A stretch of DNA of 64,000 nt from Nocardia crassostreae (lineage in GTDB: Bacteria > Actinomycetota > Actinomycetes > Mycobacteriales > Mycobacteriaceae): assembly GCF_001613405.1 (NCBI RefSeq), contig NZ_BDCH01000041.1:62001-126000 (forward strand), in the 5' to 3' direction. A program made the translations under genes and the position numbers. Under the pieces are notes generated by a model, which was not told the DNA's origin, did not search any database, and saw only the letters and a list, made by a program, of their open reading frames with translations. Shown here piece after piece: positions 44,068 to 52,387 of this stretch (positions within the stretch are counted from its first letter, which is position 1; every line of letters starts with the position of its first letter).

Positions 44068-44733
44068 GTGGCATCGAACAACACCGCGCGGCGTCCCAAG
44101 GGTCTGGGCAAACGCGCTTGGCTGACAACCCAATTCGTGCGCCGCATCCTGCGCGTGCTGGCCTGGTCGAACATCGTCCGTGTCACCGTGCTCGGCCGCG
44201 AGCGGGTGCCGAAGACCGGTCCCGTGATCATTGCGAGCAATCACATCTCGATGCTCGACGCCGTGTTCCTGTGGGGTGCGTTGCGCCGCCGGGCAATTAC
44301 CATCGCCATGGCCGAGCTGTGGTCCTGGCCCGTCGTCGGCTGGCTGGTACGCCGCCTCGGCCATATCCCGGTGGTGCACCGCGACAGCGAATCCGGCACC
44401 TCTGCGCTGTCGCAGGCCCAGCAGATCCTGCGCCACGGCGGCGTGCTGCTCATCTACCCGGAGGGCCGCCTGGTCGCTCCGGGCGAGACCGAGCCCTACA
44501 AGCCCGGTGTGGCGAAACTGGCTCTCGCGACCGGCATCCCCATCATTCCCGTGGGCACCACCGGCACGAACCTGATGCTCCCCATGCGCCGCACCCGCGG
44601 CGACGCCCCCGCCTTCGACCGCCGCCAGCAGGTGACCATCCACTTCGGCACACCGATAGATCCCGCCGATTTCGACCACCCCGACAAACTCCTCGACCAC
44701 CTACGCCAGCGCATCGAGGACCTCCGGGCGTGA
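44068..44733 (+). CDS. Lysophospholipid acyltransferase (PlsC-like)
   Basis: A 221-residue 1-acylglycerol-3-phosphate acyltransferase family protein: the HxxxxD motif is NHISMLD, followed by VVHRDSESGTSALSQAQQIL and the YPEGRL motif, with PVGTTGTNL near the end. It should acylate lysophosphatidic acid or a related lipid at the membrane. The start is GTG 44068 (with AGGA about 8 nt upstream); the frame is open far upstream, overlapping doxX. Convergent with smc. Confidence 0.88.
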   Translation: MASNNTARRPKGLGKRAWLTTQFVRRILRVLAWSNIVRVTVLGRERVPKTGPVIIASNHISMLDAVFLWGALRRRAITIAMAELWSWPVVGWLVRRLGHIPVVHRDSESGTSALSQAQQILRHGGVLLIYPEGRLVAPGETEPYKPGVAKLALATGIPIIPVGTTGTNLMLPMRRTRGDAPAFDRRQQVTIHFGTPIDPADFDHPDKLLDHLRQRIEDLRA

Positions 44734-44823
44734 GCCGAGTCGCCTCCTCGCACCAACTGTCGGGCAGCCGAGACCCGGCGGCTGCGGTCGGCTGGGCGGT
44801 CCCGACGCGCGGCGCTACGCGGG

Positions 44824-47800
44824 TCAGGTGGATGCGCCGACCAGGTTCTCCCCTCGCAACCGCTGGGAGATCACCTGGGTGATGCCGTCACCGCGCATGC
44901 TGACGCCGTAGAGGGCATCGGCGATTTCCATGGTCGGCTTCTGGTGGGTGATGACGATGAGCTGGCTCTTCTCGCGCAGCTGCTCGAAGAGGCCGATGAG
45001 GCGGCGCAGGTTGGTGTCGTCCAGGGCCGCCTCGACCTCGTCCATGACGTAGAAGGGTGAAGGCCGGGCACGGAAGATGGCGACCAGCAAGGCGACCGCC
45101 GTCAGGGACTTCTCGCCGCCGGAGAGCAGCGACAGCCGCTTGACCTTCTTGCCGGGCGGGCGAGCCTCGACTTCGACGCCGGTGGTGAGCATGTCGCTCG
45201 GGTCGGTGAGGAGCAGGCGACCTTCGCCGCCGGGGAACAGGCGGCTGAAGACGCCGACGAATTCGCGTTCCACGTCCTCGTAGGCCTCGGTGAAGACCTG
45301 GAGGATGCGGGCGTCGACCTCGGCGACCACGTCGAGGAGATCCTGGCGGGCCTTCCTGACGTCCTCGAGCTGGGTGGCGAGGAAGTTGTAGCGCTCCTCG
45401 AGGGCCGCGAACTCTTCCAGGGCAAGGGGATTCACCTTGCCGAGGGTGGTGAGGTCCTTCTCGGCGCGTTTGGCGCGGCGCTCCTGGGTGGTGCGGCCGT
45501 AGGGCATGGGCTGGGGTTCGGAGACCTGGTCGCCGCGCTCCCTGGCCTGTTCGTACTCCATCATCTCCAGGGCCGTCGGCGGCATGGGGACGTCCGGGCC
45601 GTATTCGGCAATGAGGTCTTCCAGGGCGACGCCGAAGGATTCGGAGATGGTGGCCTCCAGCTGCTCGATGCGCAGCGCCGCCTGGGCGCGGGCCACCTCG
45701 TCGCGGTGCACGGCATCGGTGAGCTGGGAGAGCTGGGTATTGAGAGCGCGGGCGCGCTCCTTGGTCTGCTCCACCTGGGCGGCGAATTCGGTGCGGCGGC
45801 GCACCAATTCGTCGCGGCGGGCGGCGGCCTCGGCCACGACCAACTCGAGTTCACCGGCCACGCGTTCGGCCGAATCGGCGACCACGGCCGCGACGGCCGC
45901 GGCCTGCTTGCGCGCGGCCAGGGCGCGTTCGGCGCGGGCCCGGTTCTCACGTTCGGCGCGAGCCGCGCGGCGCAGCGAATCCGCCTTGCCGCGAACAGAT
46001 TCCGCGCGCTCCTCTGCGGTGCGCACGGCCAAGCGGGCCTCGACCTCCATGGTGCGCGCCTCGGCGAGCGCGGCCGCCGCCTCCTCCCGGGCGTACCCGG
46101 CGGCCTCGGTACCCGCGGATTCCGCGCCCATCTCGGACTGTTCGAGTTCGGCGTGCCGCAGCCGATCCTCGAGCTCGGCGAGCTTGCTCAGCGTCTCCTC
46201 ACGACCGGCCTCGGCTTCGGCGCGCTGGGCGAGCAGCCGATCGCATTCGGTCTGGGCGGTGCGGGCTGCCTGCCCGAGACGGCCCAGACGGTCGTAGATG
46301 GAGACCAGCGCCTGATCGGATTCGTGCAGCGCCAGCAGCGCGTGGTCGACGGCTTCCTTACGGTCGGTCTGCTCGGCCAGCGCACCCGCCAGAGCGGCCT
46401 CGAGCTCCTCGGCCTGCCGCTGCCAGGAGGTGAGTTCGGCCTTGGCGGAATCGATATCGGCCTGCACCTCAAGCTGACTGGGCGCCCGATCGGAACCGCC
46501 GAGCACCCACCCGGTTCCGGTGAGATCGCCCTCGCGGGTGACGACGCGCAGTTCGGGCCGGGCGGCGAGCACCCGGGTGGCCGTGGCCAGATCCTCGGCG
46601 ACGGCAATGCCGGTGGTCAGGGCGGTAATGGCGACGCGCATGTGCGAGGGGCAGTCGATGACCTCCGCGAGCCAGCGCGCACCACCGGGCAGCACACCGC
46701 CCGAACACGCCTCGCCGAGCATGCCGCCACCCGACCGCCCATCACCGGACGCTCCGCCACTCCATCGCGCCTCACCGGGCCCTTCGGCCCGACGCAGATC
46801 ACCGGGCTCTCCGCCGGGGCGCGTATTCGATTGGGCGGCATCGGCATACACGGGCGCGCCGTGCCCACCATCGGAATTCGGCGAGCCCTGAGAGGCGGTA
46901 TGCGAAGCCGAGCCATGGCCCGACCCCGGCGAACCATGCGGAGCGGAGCCGTCACCGGCGTGCATCGACGAGCCCTGCGCGGCCGCGTGCGGAGTGGACC
47001 CCTTGTCGGCATCCGACTGCGCGATGCGGTCGCTGTCGGTTGGCCGCACGGCCGGGAGGGCGGTGTGGCGGCTCGAGCCGTCCGCGTAGACCAGGGCGGC
47101 ACGACCGCCGTCGGCTTCTTTCAAGGCTCGGACGGCCGCGTGGGCGGTGGGGGCGGTGTCGGCGGCGACGGCGTCGGCGAGGGGGCCGAGGGCGGCGGCG
47201 ACGGCGGATTCGAAGCCGCCGTGCACCTTGATCAGGCCGGAGAGGGGGCCGAGGAGGCCGTCGGTGCGGTGTTCGAGCAGCCAGGCCGCGCCGTCTTTGC
47301 GGGCCAGGCCCATGGTGAGGGCCTCGATGCGGGCGGTCAGGGAGGCTACGCGTTTTCCGGCCTCGCGGTCCTTTTCCCGCAGTTCGGTGACACGCTGGTC
47401 GGCGTTCTCCAGGGCTTGGGCGGCGTGCCCGTACTGGGCGTCGAGACCGGCCTCGCCCGCGTCGAGTTCGCTCAGTTCGCCTTGGACAGCTTCGAATTCG
47501 GCGTCGGCGGCCGCGCCGCGCTGGCGGGCCTCGGCAATGCCGGTGGACATGCGGGCGACTTCGCCGTCGACGGATTGGGCGCGGGAACGCAGGGTGTCGA
47601 CCTGGCCGGACAGGCGCGCCAGGCCCTCGCGGCGGTCGGCGATGGCGCGGACGGCGGCCAGATGCGCCTGCTCGGCGGCCTTGGCGGCCTGTTCGCGCTC
47701 GTGCAGGGCGTCGCGGGCGGCCTCGAGGGTCTCGGTCGCGATCTCCACTGCCTCGAAGAGTTCGGCCTCTTCGGCCTCGACGCGCTCGGCCTCGCGCTCC

Positions 47801-48786
47801 AACTGTTCGGGATCGCGCCCGCTGCCGGTCGGTTGCTCGATGGTCAGGTTGCGCGCACGATCTCGCGCAATGCGGATAGTGGCATTGACGCGTTCGGTCA
47901 AAGCGGACAGCTGGAACCAGGTTTGCGCGGCGGCTTCCGCGCTCGGCGTCAGGCGGGACAGTTCGAATTCCTGCTGTGCCAGTGCGGCATTCGCGGCATC
48001 GAGTTCTGCGTGCACGGTGACGTGCTGCTCGCGCGCGTACGCCTCCTTGCTCTGCTGGCTTTCCAGTTCGCGCCGCCGGGTCACGAGGTCGTCGGCGGCC
48101 AGCCGCAAACGCGCGTCGCGCAATTCGGACTGGACGGTTGCTGCACGACGCGCCACCTCGGCCTGCCGCCCGAGGGGCTTGAGCTGCCTGCGCAGTTCCG
48201 TGGTCAAGTCGGTGAGGCGGGCCAGGTTGGCCTGCATGGCGTCCAGCTTGCGGACGGCCTTCTCCTTGCGCCGCCGATGCTTGAGCACACCCGCCGCTTC
48301 CTCGATGAACGCGCGCCGGTCCTCCGGGCGGGATTCGAGAATGGCCGATAGCTGACCCTGCCCGACAATGACGTGCATCTCACGGCCGATGCCGGAGTCG
48401 CTGAGCAATTCCTGCACGTCCATGAGGCGGCAGGAGTTGCCGTTGATCTCGTACTCGCCCGCGCCGTCGCGGAACATGCGCCGCGTGATGGACACCTCGG
48501 AGTACTCGATGGGCAGCACACCGTCGGAGTTGTCGATGGTCAGCGTGACCTCGGCGCGGCCCAGCGGGGCGCGGCCCGCGGTACCGGCGAAGATCACATC
48601 CTGCATCTTCCCGCCACGCAGTGCTTTCGCGCCCTGCTCGCCCATGACCCAGGTGAGCGCGTCGACGACATTCGACTTGCCCGACCCATTGGGCCCCACC
48701 ACACAGGTGATCCCCGGTTCGAACCGCAGGGTCGTCGCGGACGCGAAGGACTTGAACCCCTTCAGCGTCAGACTCTTCAGGTGCAC
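44824..48786 (-). CDS. smc: Chromosome segregation protein SMC, with long hinge insertion
   Basis: The condensin SMC ATPase. At 1320 residues it is about 120 longer than usual. Walker A is VVGPNGSGKSNVVDAL near residues 31-46, signature and Walker B are LSLLSGGEKSLTAVALLV and SPFYVMDEVEAALDD at the C-terminus, and two coiled coils flank the hinge. The extra length is one low-complexity Gly/Ser/His/Ala-rich stretch at about residues 580-700 (46680-47050 on the DNA) between ADGGRAALVYADG and RWLAEVIDC, i.e. within the hinge. It should be a flexible loop. smc begins alone, divergent from csp. Confidence 0.95.
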   Translation of the reverse strand: MHLKSLTLKGFKSFASATTLRFEPGITCVVGPNGSGKSNVVDALTWVMGEQGAKALRGGKMQDVIFAGTAGRAPLGRAEVTLTIDNSDGVLPIEYSEVSITRRMFRDGAGEYEINGNSCRLMDVQELLSDSGIGREMHVIVGQGQLSAILESRPEDRRAFIEEAAGVLKHRRRKEKAVRKLDAMQANLARLTDLTTELRRQLKPLGRQAEVARRAATVQSELRDARLRLAADDLVTRRRELESQQSKEAYAREQHVTVHAELDAANAALAQQEFELSRLTPSAEAAAQTWFQLSALTERVNATIRIARDRARNLTIEQPTGSGRDPEQLEREAERVEAEEAELFEAVEIATETLEAARDALHEREQAAKAAEQAHLAAVRAIADRREGLARLSGQVDTLRSRAQSVDGEVARMSTGIAEARQRGAAADAEFEAVQGELSELDAGEAGLDAQYGHAAQALENADQRVTELREKDREAGKRVASLTARIEALTMGLARKDGAAWLLEHRTDGLLGPLSGLIKVHGGFESAVAAALGPLADAVAADTAPTAHAAVRALKEADGGRAALVYADGSSRHTALPAVRPTDSDRIAQSDADKGSTPHAAAQGSSMHAGDGSAPHGSPGSGHGSASHTASQGSPNSDGGHGAPVYADAAQSNTRPGGEPGDLRRAEGPGEARWSGGASGDGRSGGGMLGEACSGGVLPGGARWLAEVIDCPSHMRVAITALTTGIAVAEDLATATRVLAARPELRVVTREGDLTGTGWVLGGSDRAPSQLEVQADIDSAKAELTSWQRQAEELEAALAGALAEQTDRKEAVDHALLALHESDQALVSIYDRLGRLGQAARTAQTECDRLLAQRAEAEAGREETLSKLAELEDRLRHAELEQSEMGAESAGTEAAGYAREEAAAALAEARTMEVEARLAVRTAEERAESVRGKADSLRRAARAERENRARAERALAARKQAAAVAAVVADSAERVAGELELVVAEAAARRDELVRRRTEFAAQVEQTKERARALNTQLSQLTDAVHRDEVARAQAALRIEQLEATISESFGVALEDLIAEYGPDVPMPPTALEMMEYEQARERGDQVSEPQPMPYGRTTQERRAKRAEKDLTTLGKVNPLALEEFAALEERYNFLATQLEDVRKARQDLLDVVAEVDARILQVFTEAYEDVEREFVGVFSRLFPGGEGRLLLTDPSDMLTTGVEVEARPPGKKVKRLSLLSGGEKSLTAVALLVAIFRARPSPFYVMDEVEAALDDTNLRRLIGLFEQLREKSQLIVITHQKPTMEIADALYGVSMRGDGITQVISQRLRGENLVGAST

Positions 48787-48948
48787 AGCCGTCGAGGTTA
48801 CCCCGTCGGGCGCGATTGCCCCGAGTATGCCGACGACGAGTCCGGTTCCGGGCCGCGGCGCGCCGTCTGACAGGGCGATTCGTCGGATGACTGCTAGATC
48901 GGGTATTGTCTCTCTCGTTGCAATTCTTGGCTCTCACAGACTTCTGTA

Positions 48949-48981
48949 CGCGCCTGCACACAATCAAGCAGGCGCGTTTTT
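48949..48981 (+). terminator. Intrinsic-terminator hairpin in the csp leader
   Basis: CGCGCCTGC (48949-48957) pairs with 48968-48976, followed directly by TTTTT. It lies about 90 nt upstream of csp and downstream of no plus-strand gene. It could be a transcription attenuator in the csp leader or end a small RNA made from the gap. Confidence 0.7.
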
Positions 48982-49027
48982 GTGTTTCCCAGTGACTCCC
49001 CCCGGGATTCACCCCAGAGCGACATCG

Positions 49028-49046
49028 GGTCCGCAAGGTGCGGACC
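49028..49046 (+). promoter_or_regulatory. Second hairpin in the csp leader
   Basis: GGTCCGCA-AGG-TGCGGACC, a perfect 8-bp stem 25 nt upstream of the csp ATG. With the hairpin at 48949 it makes a structured cold-shock-type leader. Confidence 0.55.
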
Positions 49047-49071
49047 TTCCAACAGTAAAAGGAGAGCCGCA

Positions 49072-49275
49072 ATGGCTACCGGCACCGTGAAGTGGTTCAA
49101 CTCGGAAAAGGGCTTCGGCTTCATCGAGCAGGACGGCGGCGGCCCCGACGTCTTCGCCCACTACTCCAACATTGCCGCTTCGGGTTTCCGCGAGCTGCAG
49201 GAGGGCCAGAAGGTCTCCTTCGACATCGCGCAGGGCCAGAAGGGCCCGCAGGCGGAGAACATCACCCCCGCCTGA
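49072..49275 (+). CDS. cspA: Cold-shock protein
   Basis: A 67-residue CSD protein starting MATGTVKWFNSEKGFGFIEQ, with RNP1 KGFGFI and RNP2 VFAHY, a single-stranded nucleic-acid chaperone. AAAAGGAG lies 8 nt upstream. The leader has two hairpins, and a 14-bp terminator follows the gene, so it is a single-gene transcript divergent from smc. Confidence 0.97.
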   Translation: MATGTVKWFNSEKGFGFIEQDGGGPDVFAHYSNIAASGFRELQEGQKVSFDIAQGQKGPQAENITPA

Positions 49276-49292
49276 GCTGACACAGCTCACAA

Positions 49293-49329
49293 CGAACGAC
49301 CCCGGAACCTCGCGATCCGGGGTCGTTCG
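49293..49329 (+). terminator. Terminator of cspA
   Basis: Perfect 14-bp stem CGAACGACCCCGGA (49293-49306) with 49316-49329 and 9-nt loop, 18 nt past the csp stop. Confidence 0.85.
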
Positions 49330-49359
49330 GCATTCAGCGCCATGGGTGAGCGCGATCGG

Positions 49360-49869
49360 TCAGGTGAGATCCTTGGCGTACCAGATCTCCGCGTACTCCC
49401 GGTCCTCGTAGGGCGGGATCTCGACGTAGCCGTGGCTGACGTACAGGGCGCGCGCTTCGATCAGATCCAGCCGCGTATCGAGCCTGATCCGTGTGGCCCC
49501 CAACCCCATCGCCGCCTCCTCGACGGCCGCCAGCAGCCGCTTCGCCCCACCGGTCCCGCGCCGCGCCGGGCGAACGAAGACCCTGGTCAACTCCACCGTA
49601 TCGCCGTCCGCCCGACGCAGTCCGGCACAGGCGGCAGGTTCACCGCCATAGCGCCCGACGAGAAACACCCCGTTCGGCGGAACCAGGTCGCCCACACCGA
49701 ATCCGGCCCAATCCTGTTCGAGCTCAGCCACCGTCGACACCCTGCCCAGCCGATTCAGCCGGTAGCTGTTCGCGACATCGACGAGGTAATCCCGCAGCAG
49801 CGCAGTGGATTCGGGAGCGCGCACCGCGATCGGTGCAACCGTCCACGCCCGATCGGACCCTCCGGTCAC
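49360..49869 (-). CDS. GNAT family N-acetyltransferase
   Basis: A 169-residue acetyltransferase: VFLVGRYGGEPAACAGLRRA, then ELTRVFVRPARRGTGGAKRL with the acetyl-CoA-binding RxxGxGG-like loop (RRGTGGA), and ALYVSHGYVEIPPY near the end. Substrate unknown. It is convergent with cspA. Confidence 0.88.
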   Translation of the reverse strand: MTGGSDRAWTVAPIAVRAPESTALLRDYLVDVANSYRLNRLGRVSTVAELEQDWAGFGVGDLVPPNGVFLVGRYGGEPAACAGLRRADGDTVELTRVFVRPARRGTGGAKRLLAAVEEAAMGLGATRIRLDTRLDLIEARALYVSHGYVEIPPYEDREYAEIWYAKDLT

Positions 49870-49909
49870 CTCGACCCCGCCGCGGTTTGCCCGGTGAAAT
49901 GTGAAACCC

Positions 49910-49972
49910 CGACGACCGGGAACTGGTGGCGCGGCCTACTCGGCCGATGCCGCCACAGTTTCCCGGTGATCG
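49910..49972. repeat. 63-bp palindromic repeat element, copy 2
   Basis: Arms 49910-49932 and 49950-49972, 17-nt centre. It equals the reverse complement of 28306-28368 at about 54 of 63 positions, with the loop nearly unchanged. It lies between the GNAT gene start and the methyltransferase stop. Confidence 0.8.
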
Positions 49973-50011
49973 ACCGACCAAGTCGCGTGGGGGCTGTGGC
50001 ACGCGCGGCGA

Positions 50012-50817
50012 TCACGGCGTCGGCCCGTCGGGCCGGGCCGGGCGGAGGGTGGCGCGAACGACCGTGGTGCGCAGTGGGAGGTCGAATTCACCGGTGGCGG
50101 TTTCCGGGCGACCGTGCAGGAAGGCGGCGATGCGGCCGAGGACCTCGGCGCGCTCCTCCGGCGTGACGATCAGCGTGTGCGAGTGGGTGCCGATGGTGGC
50201 GGTGAGACCGTCGGCGGTGCGCCGATGGGAGTGCGGAAACACGTTCTGCTCGAAGGGCCGGAACAGCGGATGGTCCGGCACTCCGGTGCGGGCGCGGCCG
50301 GACAGCGACAAGGTCGAACGCGATACGCGGCCCAGTTCGGCGACCCACTCGACCGAGTCGTCATGGTCGTTCCACAACGCCGCGACGACCCCGCCCGGCC
50401 GCAGCACCCGCGCGATCTCCGGAAAGGCGCGAGCCTGGTCGAAGAAGTGGAACGCCATCCCGACGCCCACCGCGTCGACCGAGTCATCCGGCAGCGGAAT
50501 GGATTCCGCGGTGCCCGCCAGTGCGGAGACCTCCGGGAATCGTTCCCGCAGCGCGGCACGCATTGCCGCATCGGGCTCCACGGCCCGCACCGGCACTCCG
50601 GTTTCGAGTACCACCCCGGTCAGCTTGCCGGTTCCCGCACCGAGGTCCAGCACCTCGACCCTGCTGCGATCACGCACCGGCTCCAGCGCCCACTGCACGC
50701 CCGCGACCGGATAATCGGGCGATGCTCGGCATATGCCTGCGCGGCGACGCCGAACGACTTCGCCCGGCGCGCCCGCAGTTCCGTGTCCTCGATCTCCCAG
50801 TGCCCACCCGCGGTCAT
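50012..50817 (-). pseudogene. Class I SAM-dependent methyltransferase, split by a frameshift
   Basis: From ATG 50817 the protein begins MTAGGHWEIEDTELRARRAK and reads SFGVAAQAYAEHRP, the usual start of this family, then loses frame. The other frame continues DYPVAGVQWALEPV, with motif I VLDLGAGTGKLTGVVLETG and the later FHFFDQARAFPEIARVLRPG. Adding one base at about 50711-50720 joins them into a 268-residue enzyme (HRPDYPVAG). Substrate unknown. As given, the longer frame has a nonsense N-terminus. A sequencing error is as likely as a real mutation. Confidence 0.75.
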
Positions 50818-50879
50818 CCCGCCATGCTAATAAAGCCCGGCGAGTGCGGCGGGAACCGTTGCGGCCCAAACGTCGAGGA

Positions 50880-51278
50880 TCAGACGATGGTGACGGTCAG
50901 GTCGAATTCGCCGCGTTGGGCCGCTGGAATGATGATCGTCCAGGTTCCCGGCGTCACCTCGGTCGTGAACGGCGAGGGCATGTACATCGCCCACTTCGTA
51001 CCGGCGGGGTTGTAGATCGCGAAGCTCACCGGTCCGTCGACGTTCACTGTCATCCGCTGGGTGCCTGCGACATCGACGCTGTAGTGGATGGCGCGGTCGT
51101 CGTCGGCAACGCCGTGCACGGTCGTGGTGCTCGTGCCCGGTGCGAAGTGCAGCGGGACCTTCTCGACGTGGATGTCGGCGGACGAGACTCCAGCCGCGAC
51201 GACACCGATTGCGGCGAGCGCGACGACGAGCACAGCCACGATGCGGTATCCGGAACGGCGACAGCGAGAAACGATCAT
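50880..51278 (-). CDS. Small secreted protein
   Basis: A 132-residue protein with a signal peptide (RIVAVLVVALAAIGVVAAGV, cleavage near SSA) and a beta-rich mature part that ends TWTIIIPAAQRGEFDLTVTI. It resembles the pattern of small exported beta-sandwich domains, but I cannot name a family. Start at ATG 51278 with AAGG upstream. It is the last gene of a minus-strand group after the DUF1707 and membrane protein genes. Confidence 0.65.
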   Translation of the reverse strand: MIVSRCRRSGYRIVAVLVVALAAIGVVAAGVSSADIHVEKVPLHFAPGTSTTTVHGVADDDRAIHYSVDVAGTQRMTVNVDGPVSFAIYNPAGTKWAMYMPSPFTTEVTPGTWTIIIPAAQRGEFDLTVTIV

Positions 51279-51301
51279 GGTCCGACCTTGGCCGGGCCCG
51301 C

Positions 51302-51781
51302 TTACAGAGTTCTTGTCGAAAGATTGGGGCGGGCGAGAAGGCGACGCCACACCTCGAGCAGCGGGGTGATGAGAGCGGTGGGGGCGAGCCAGGCGATGAG
51401 CTGGGCCGCGCCGTAGAGGGGGCCGTCGATGGCGAAGCTGACGACGATGGTCGCGGTGAGAAGGGCGATATAGGAGCCGCTCATGCCGTGGACGTAGGCG
51501 TGGGTCCAGGCCGCGGGGCGGCCGACGGCGTGGCGGCCGAGGGCGGCGAGGGCGACGGTGAGGGCGGAGACGGGGATCAGCCACCAGAGGTCGGCGCGAC
51601 GCCAGACGACCATGGCGCAGGCGGTGATCCACACGGCGACAACGAGTCCCAGGTACCACGCGCCTAGTTCGGCGGAGCGCTTGGCGGAGTGGGCATCGGC
51701 CCAGGCGACCGCCGGGCCGAGGGCCAGCCCGGCGGCGCCGACGAGAATATGGGAGGCGAGCAGGGTTGCGTAGGCGGACAT
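51302..51781 (-). CDS. Hypothetical membrane protein
   Basis: A 159-residue protein with four to five membrane segments (LLASHILVGAAGLALGPAVA, WYLGLVVAVWITACAMVVW, WLIPVSALTVALAALG, YIALLTATIVVSFAI). The pattern of His residues on helices (ASHILVG; THAYVHGMSGSY) could hold a cofactor, but no known family is evident to me. It starts 6 nt after the DUF1707 gene stop and is probably co-transcribed with it. Confidence 0.65.
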   Translation of the reverse strand: MSAYATLLASHILVGAAGLALGPAVAWADAHSAKRSAELGAWYLGLVVAVWITACAMVVWRRADLWWLIPVSALTVALAALGRHAVGRPAAWTHAYVHGMSGSYIALLTATIVVSFAIDGPLYGAAQLIAWLAPTALITPLLEVWRRLLARPNLSTRTL

Positions 51782-51786
51782 GACAA

Positions 51787-52224
51787 CTACCTCATGGCGA
51801 TGCTTCCGCAGCGCTTCCCGGCACTGGCTTCCCAACCGGTCAGGACCCGGAAGACCAGGACCGCGCCCCACGGGACGATGACCCACACGGGCCAGAAGTA
51901 GGTGAATTCGCCCGCGGCCACGGAGATGGCGGCCCAGATGCCGAGCACCAGGAGGCTGACGCCGAGCCAGGCGCTGCCTTCGATGCGCTGCCAGATGGGG
52001 AAGCGGGTGCGCGAAACCGGCTTCACCACGGCGGGTTTGGCGAGATCCGGGAGATCGGTGAGGACCTGCTGGAGTTCTTCGCGGTAGACGGTGGCGTAGA
52101 CGCGGGCCACCCGTTCGTTGTATTCGGCGAGGTCGAGGCGGCCGTCGGACATGTGACGGCCGAGCAGGTCCGCGATCTGGGCGCGCTCGGCGTCCGAGGC
52201 GCGAGTGCCGGTGGTGATGTCCAT
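51787..52224 (-). CDS. DUF1707 (SHOCT-like) domain membrane protein
   Basis: A 145-residue protein: N-terminal DUF1707 domain RASDAERAQIADLLGRHMSD plus GRLDLAEYNERVARVYA, a linker, and two membrane helices (WLGVSLLVLGIWAAISVAAG; WPVWVIVPWGAVLVFRVL). Domain function unknown; common in actinobacteria. Start at 52224 is the family start. Upstream is a perfect palindrome that may be its operator. Confidence 0.85.
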   Translation of the reverse strand: MDITTGTRASDAERAQIADLLGRHMSDGRLDLAEYNERVARVYATVYREELQQVLTDLPDLAKPAVVKPVSRTRFPIWQRIEGSAWLGVSLLVLGIWAAISVAAGEFTYFWPVWVIVPWGAVLVFRVLTGWEASAGKRCGSIAMR

Positions 52225-52243
52225 GTCGGATCCTTCCGGATAT

Positions 52244-52258
52244 GTTCCACTGTGGAAC
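52244..52258. promoter_or_regulatory. Palindromic operator GTTCCAC-T-GTGGAAC upstream of DUF1707 gene
   Basis: A perfect 7-bp inverted repeat 20 bp upstream of the DUF1707 start. A further half site TTGTGGAATG lies at 52284-52293, about 36 bp away. No regulator gene is adjacent. Confidence 0.55.
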
Positions 52259-52387
52259 GTTGTAATTCGATGATAACCACCCATTGTGGAATGTCAAGGA
52301 CCGTCAAGTGAGGGCGGGTGCTAGCACATTTGCCAGCCGGGGTTTGCGGTGAGATGGTTAAGGCCAGTTCTCGTACAAGGAGTCACC

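Noticed and set aside
45706..48351. An 881-codon plus-strand frame opposite smc
   Set aside because: It is the complement of SMC coiled-coil coding sequence; no domain is recognisable and SMC is certain.
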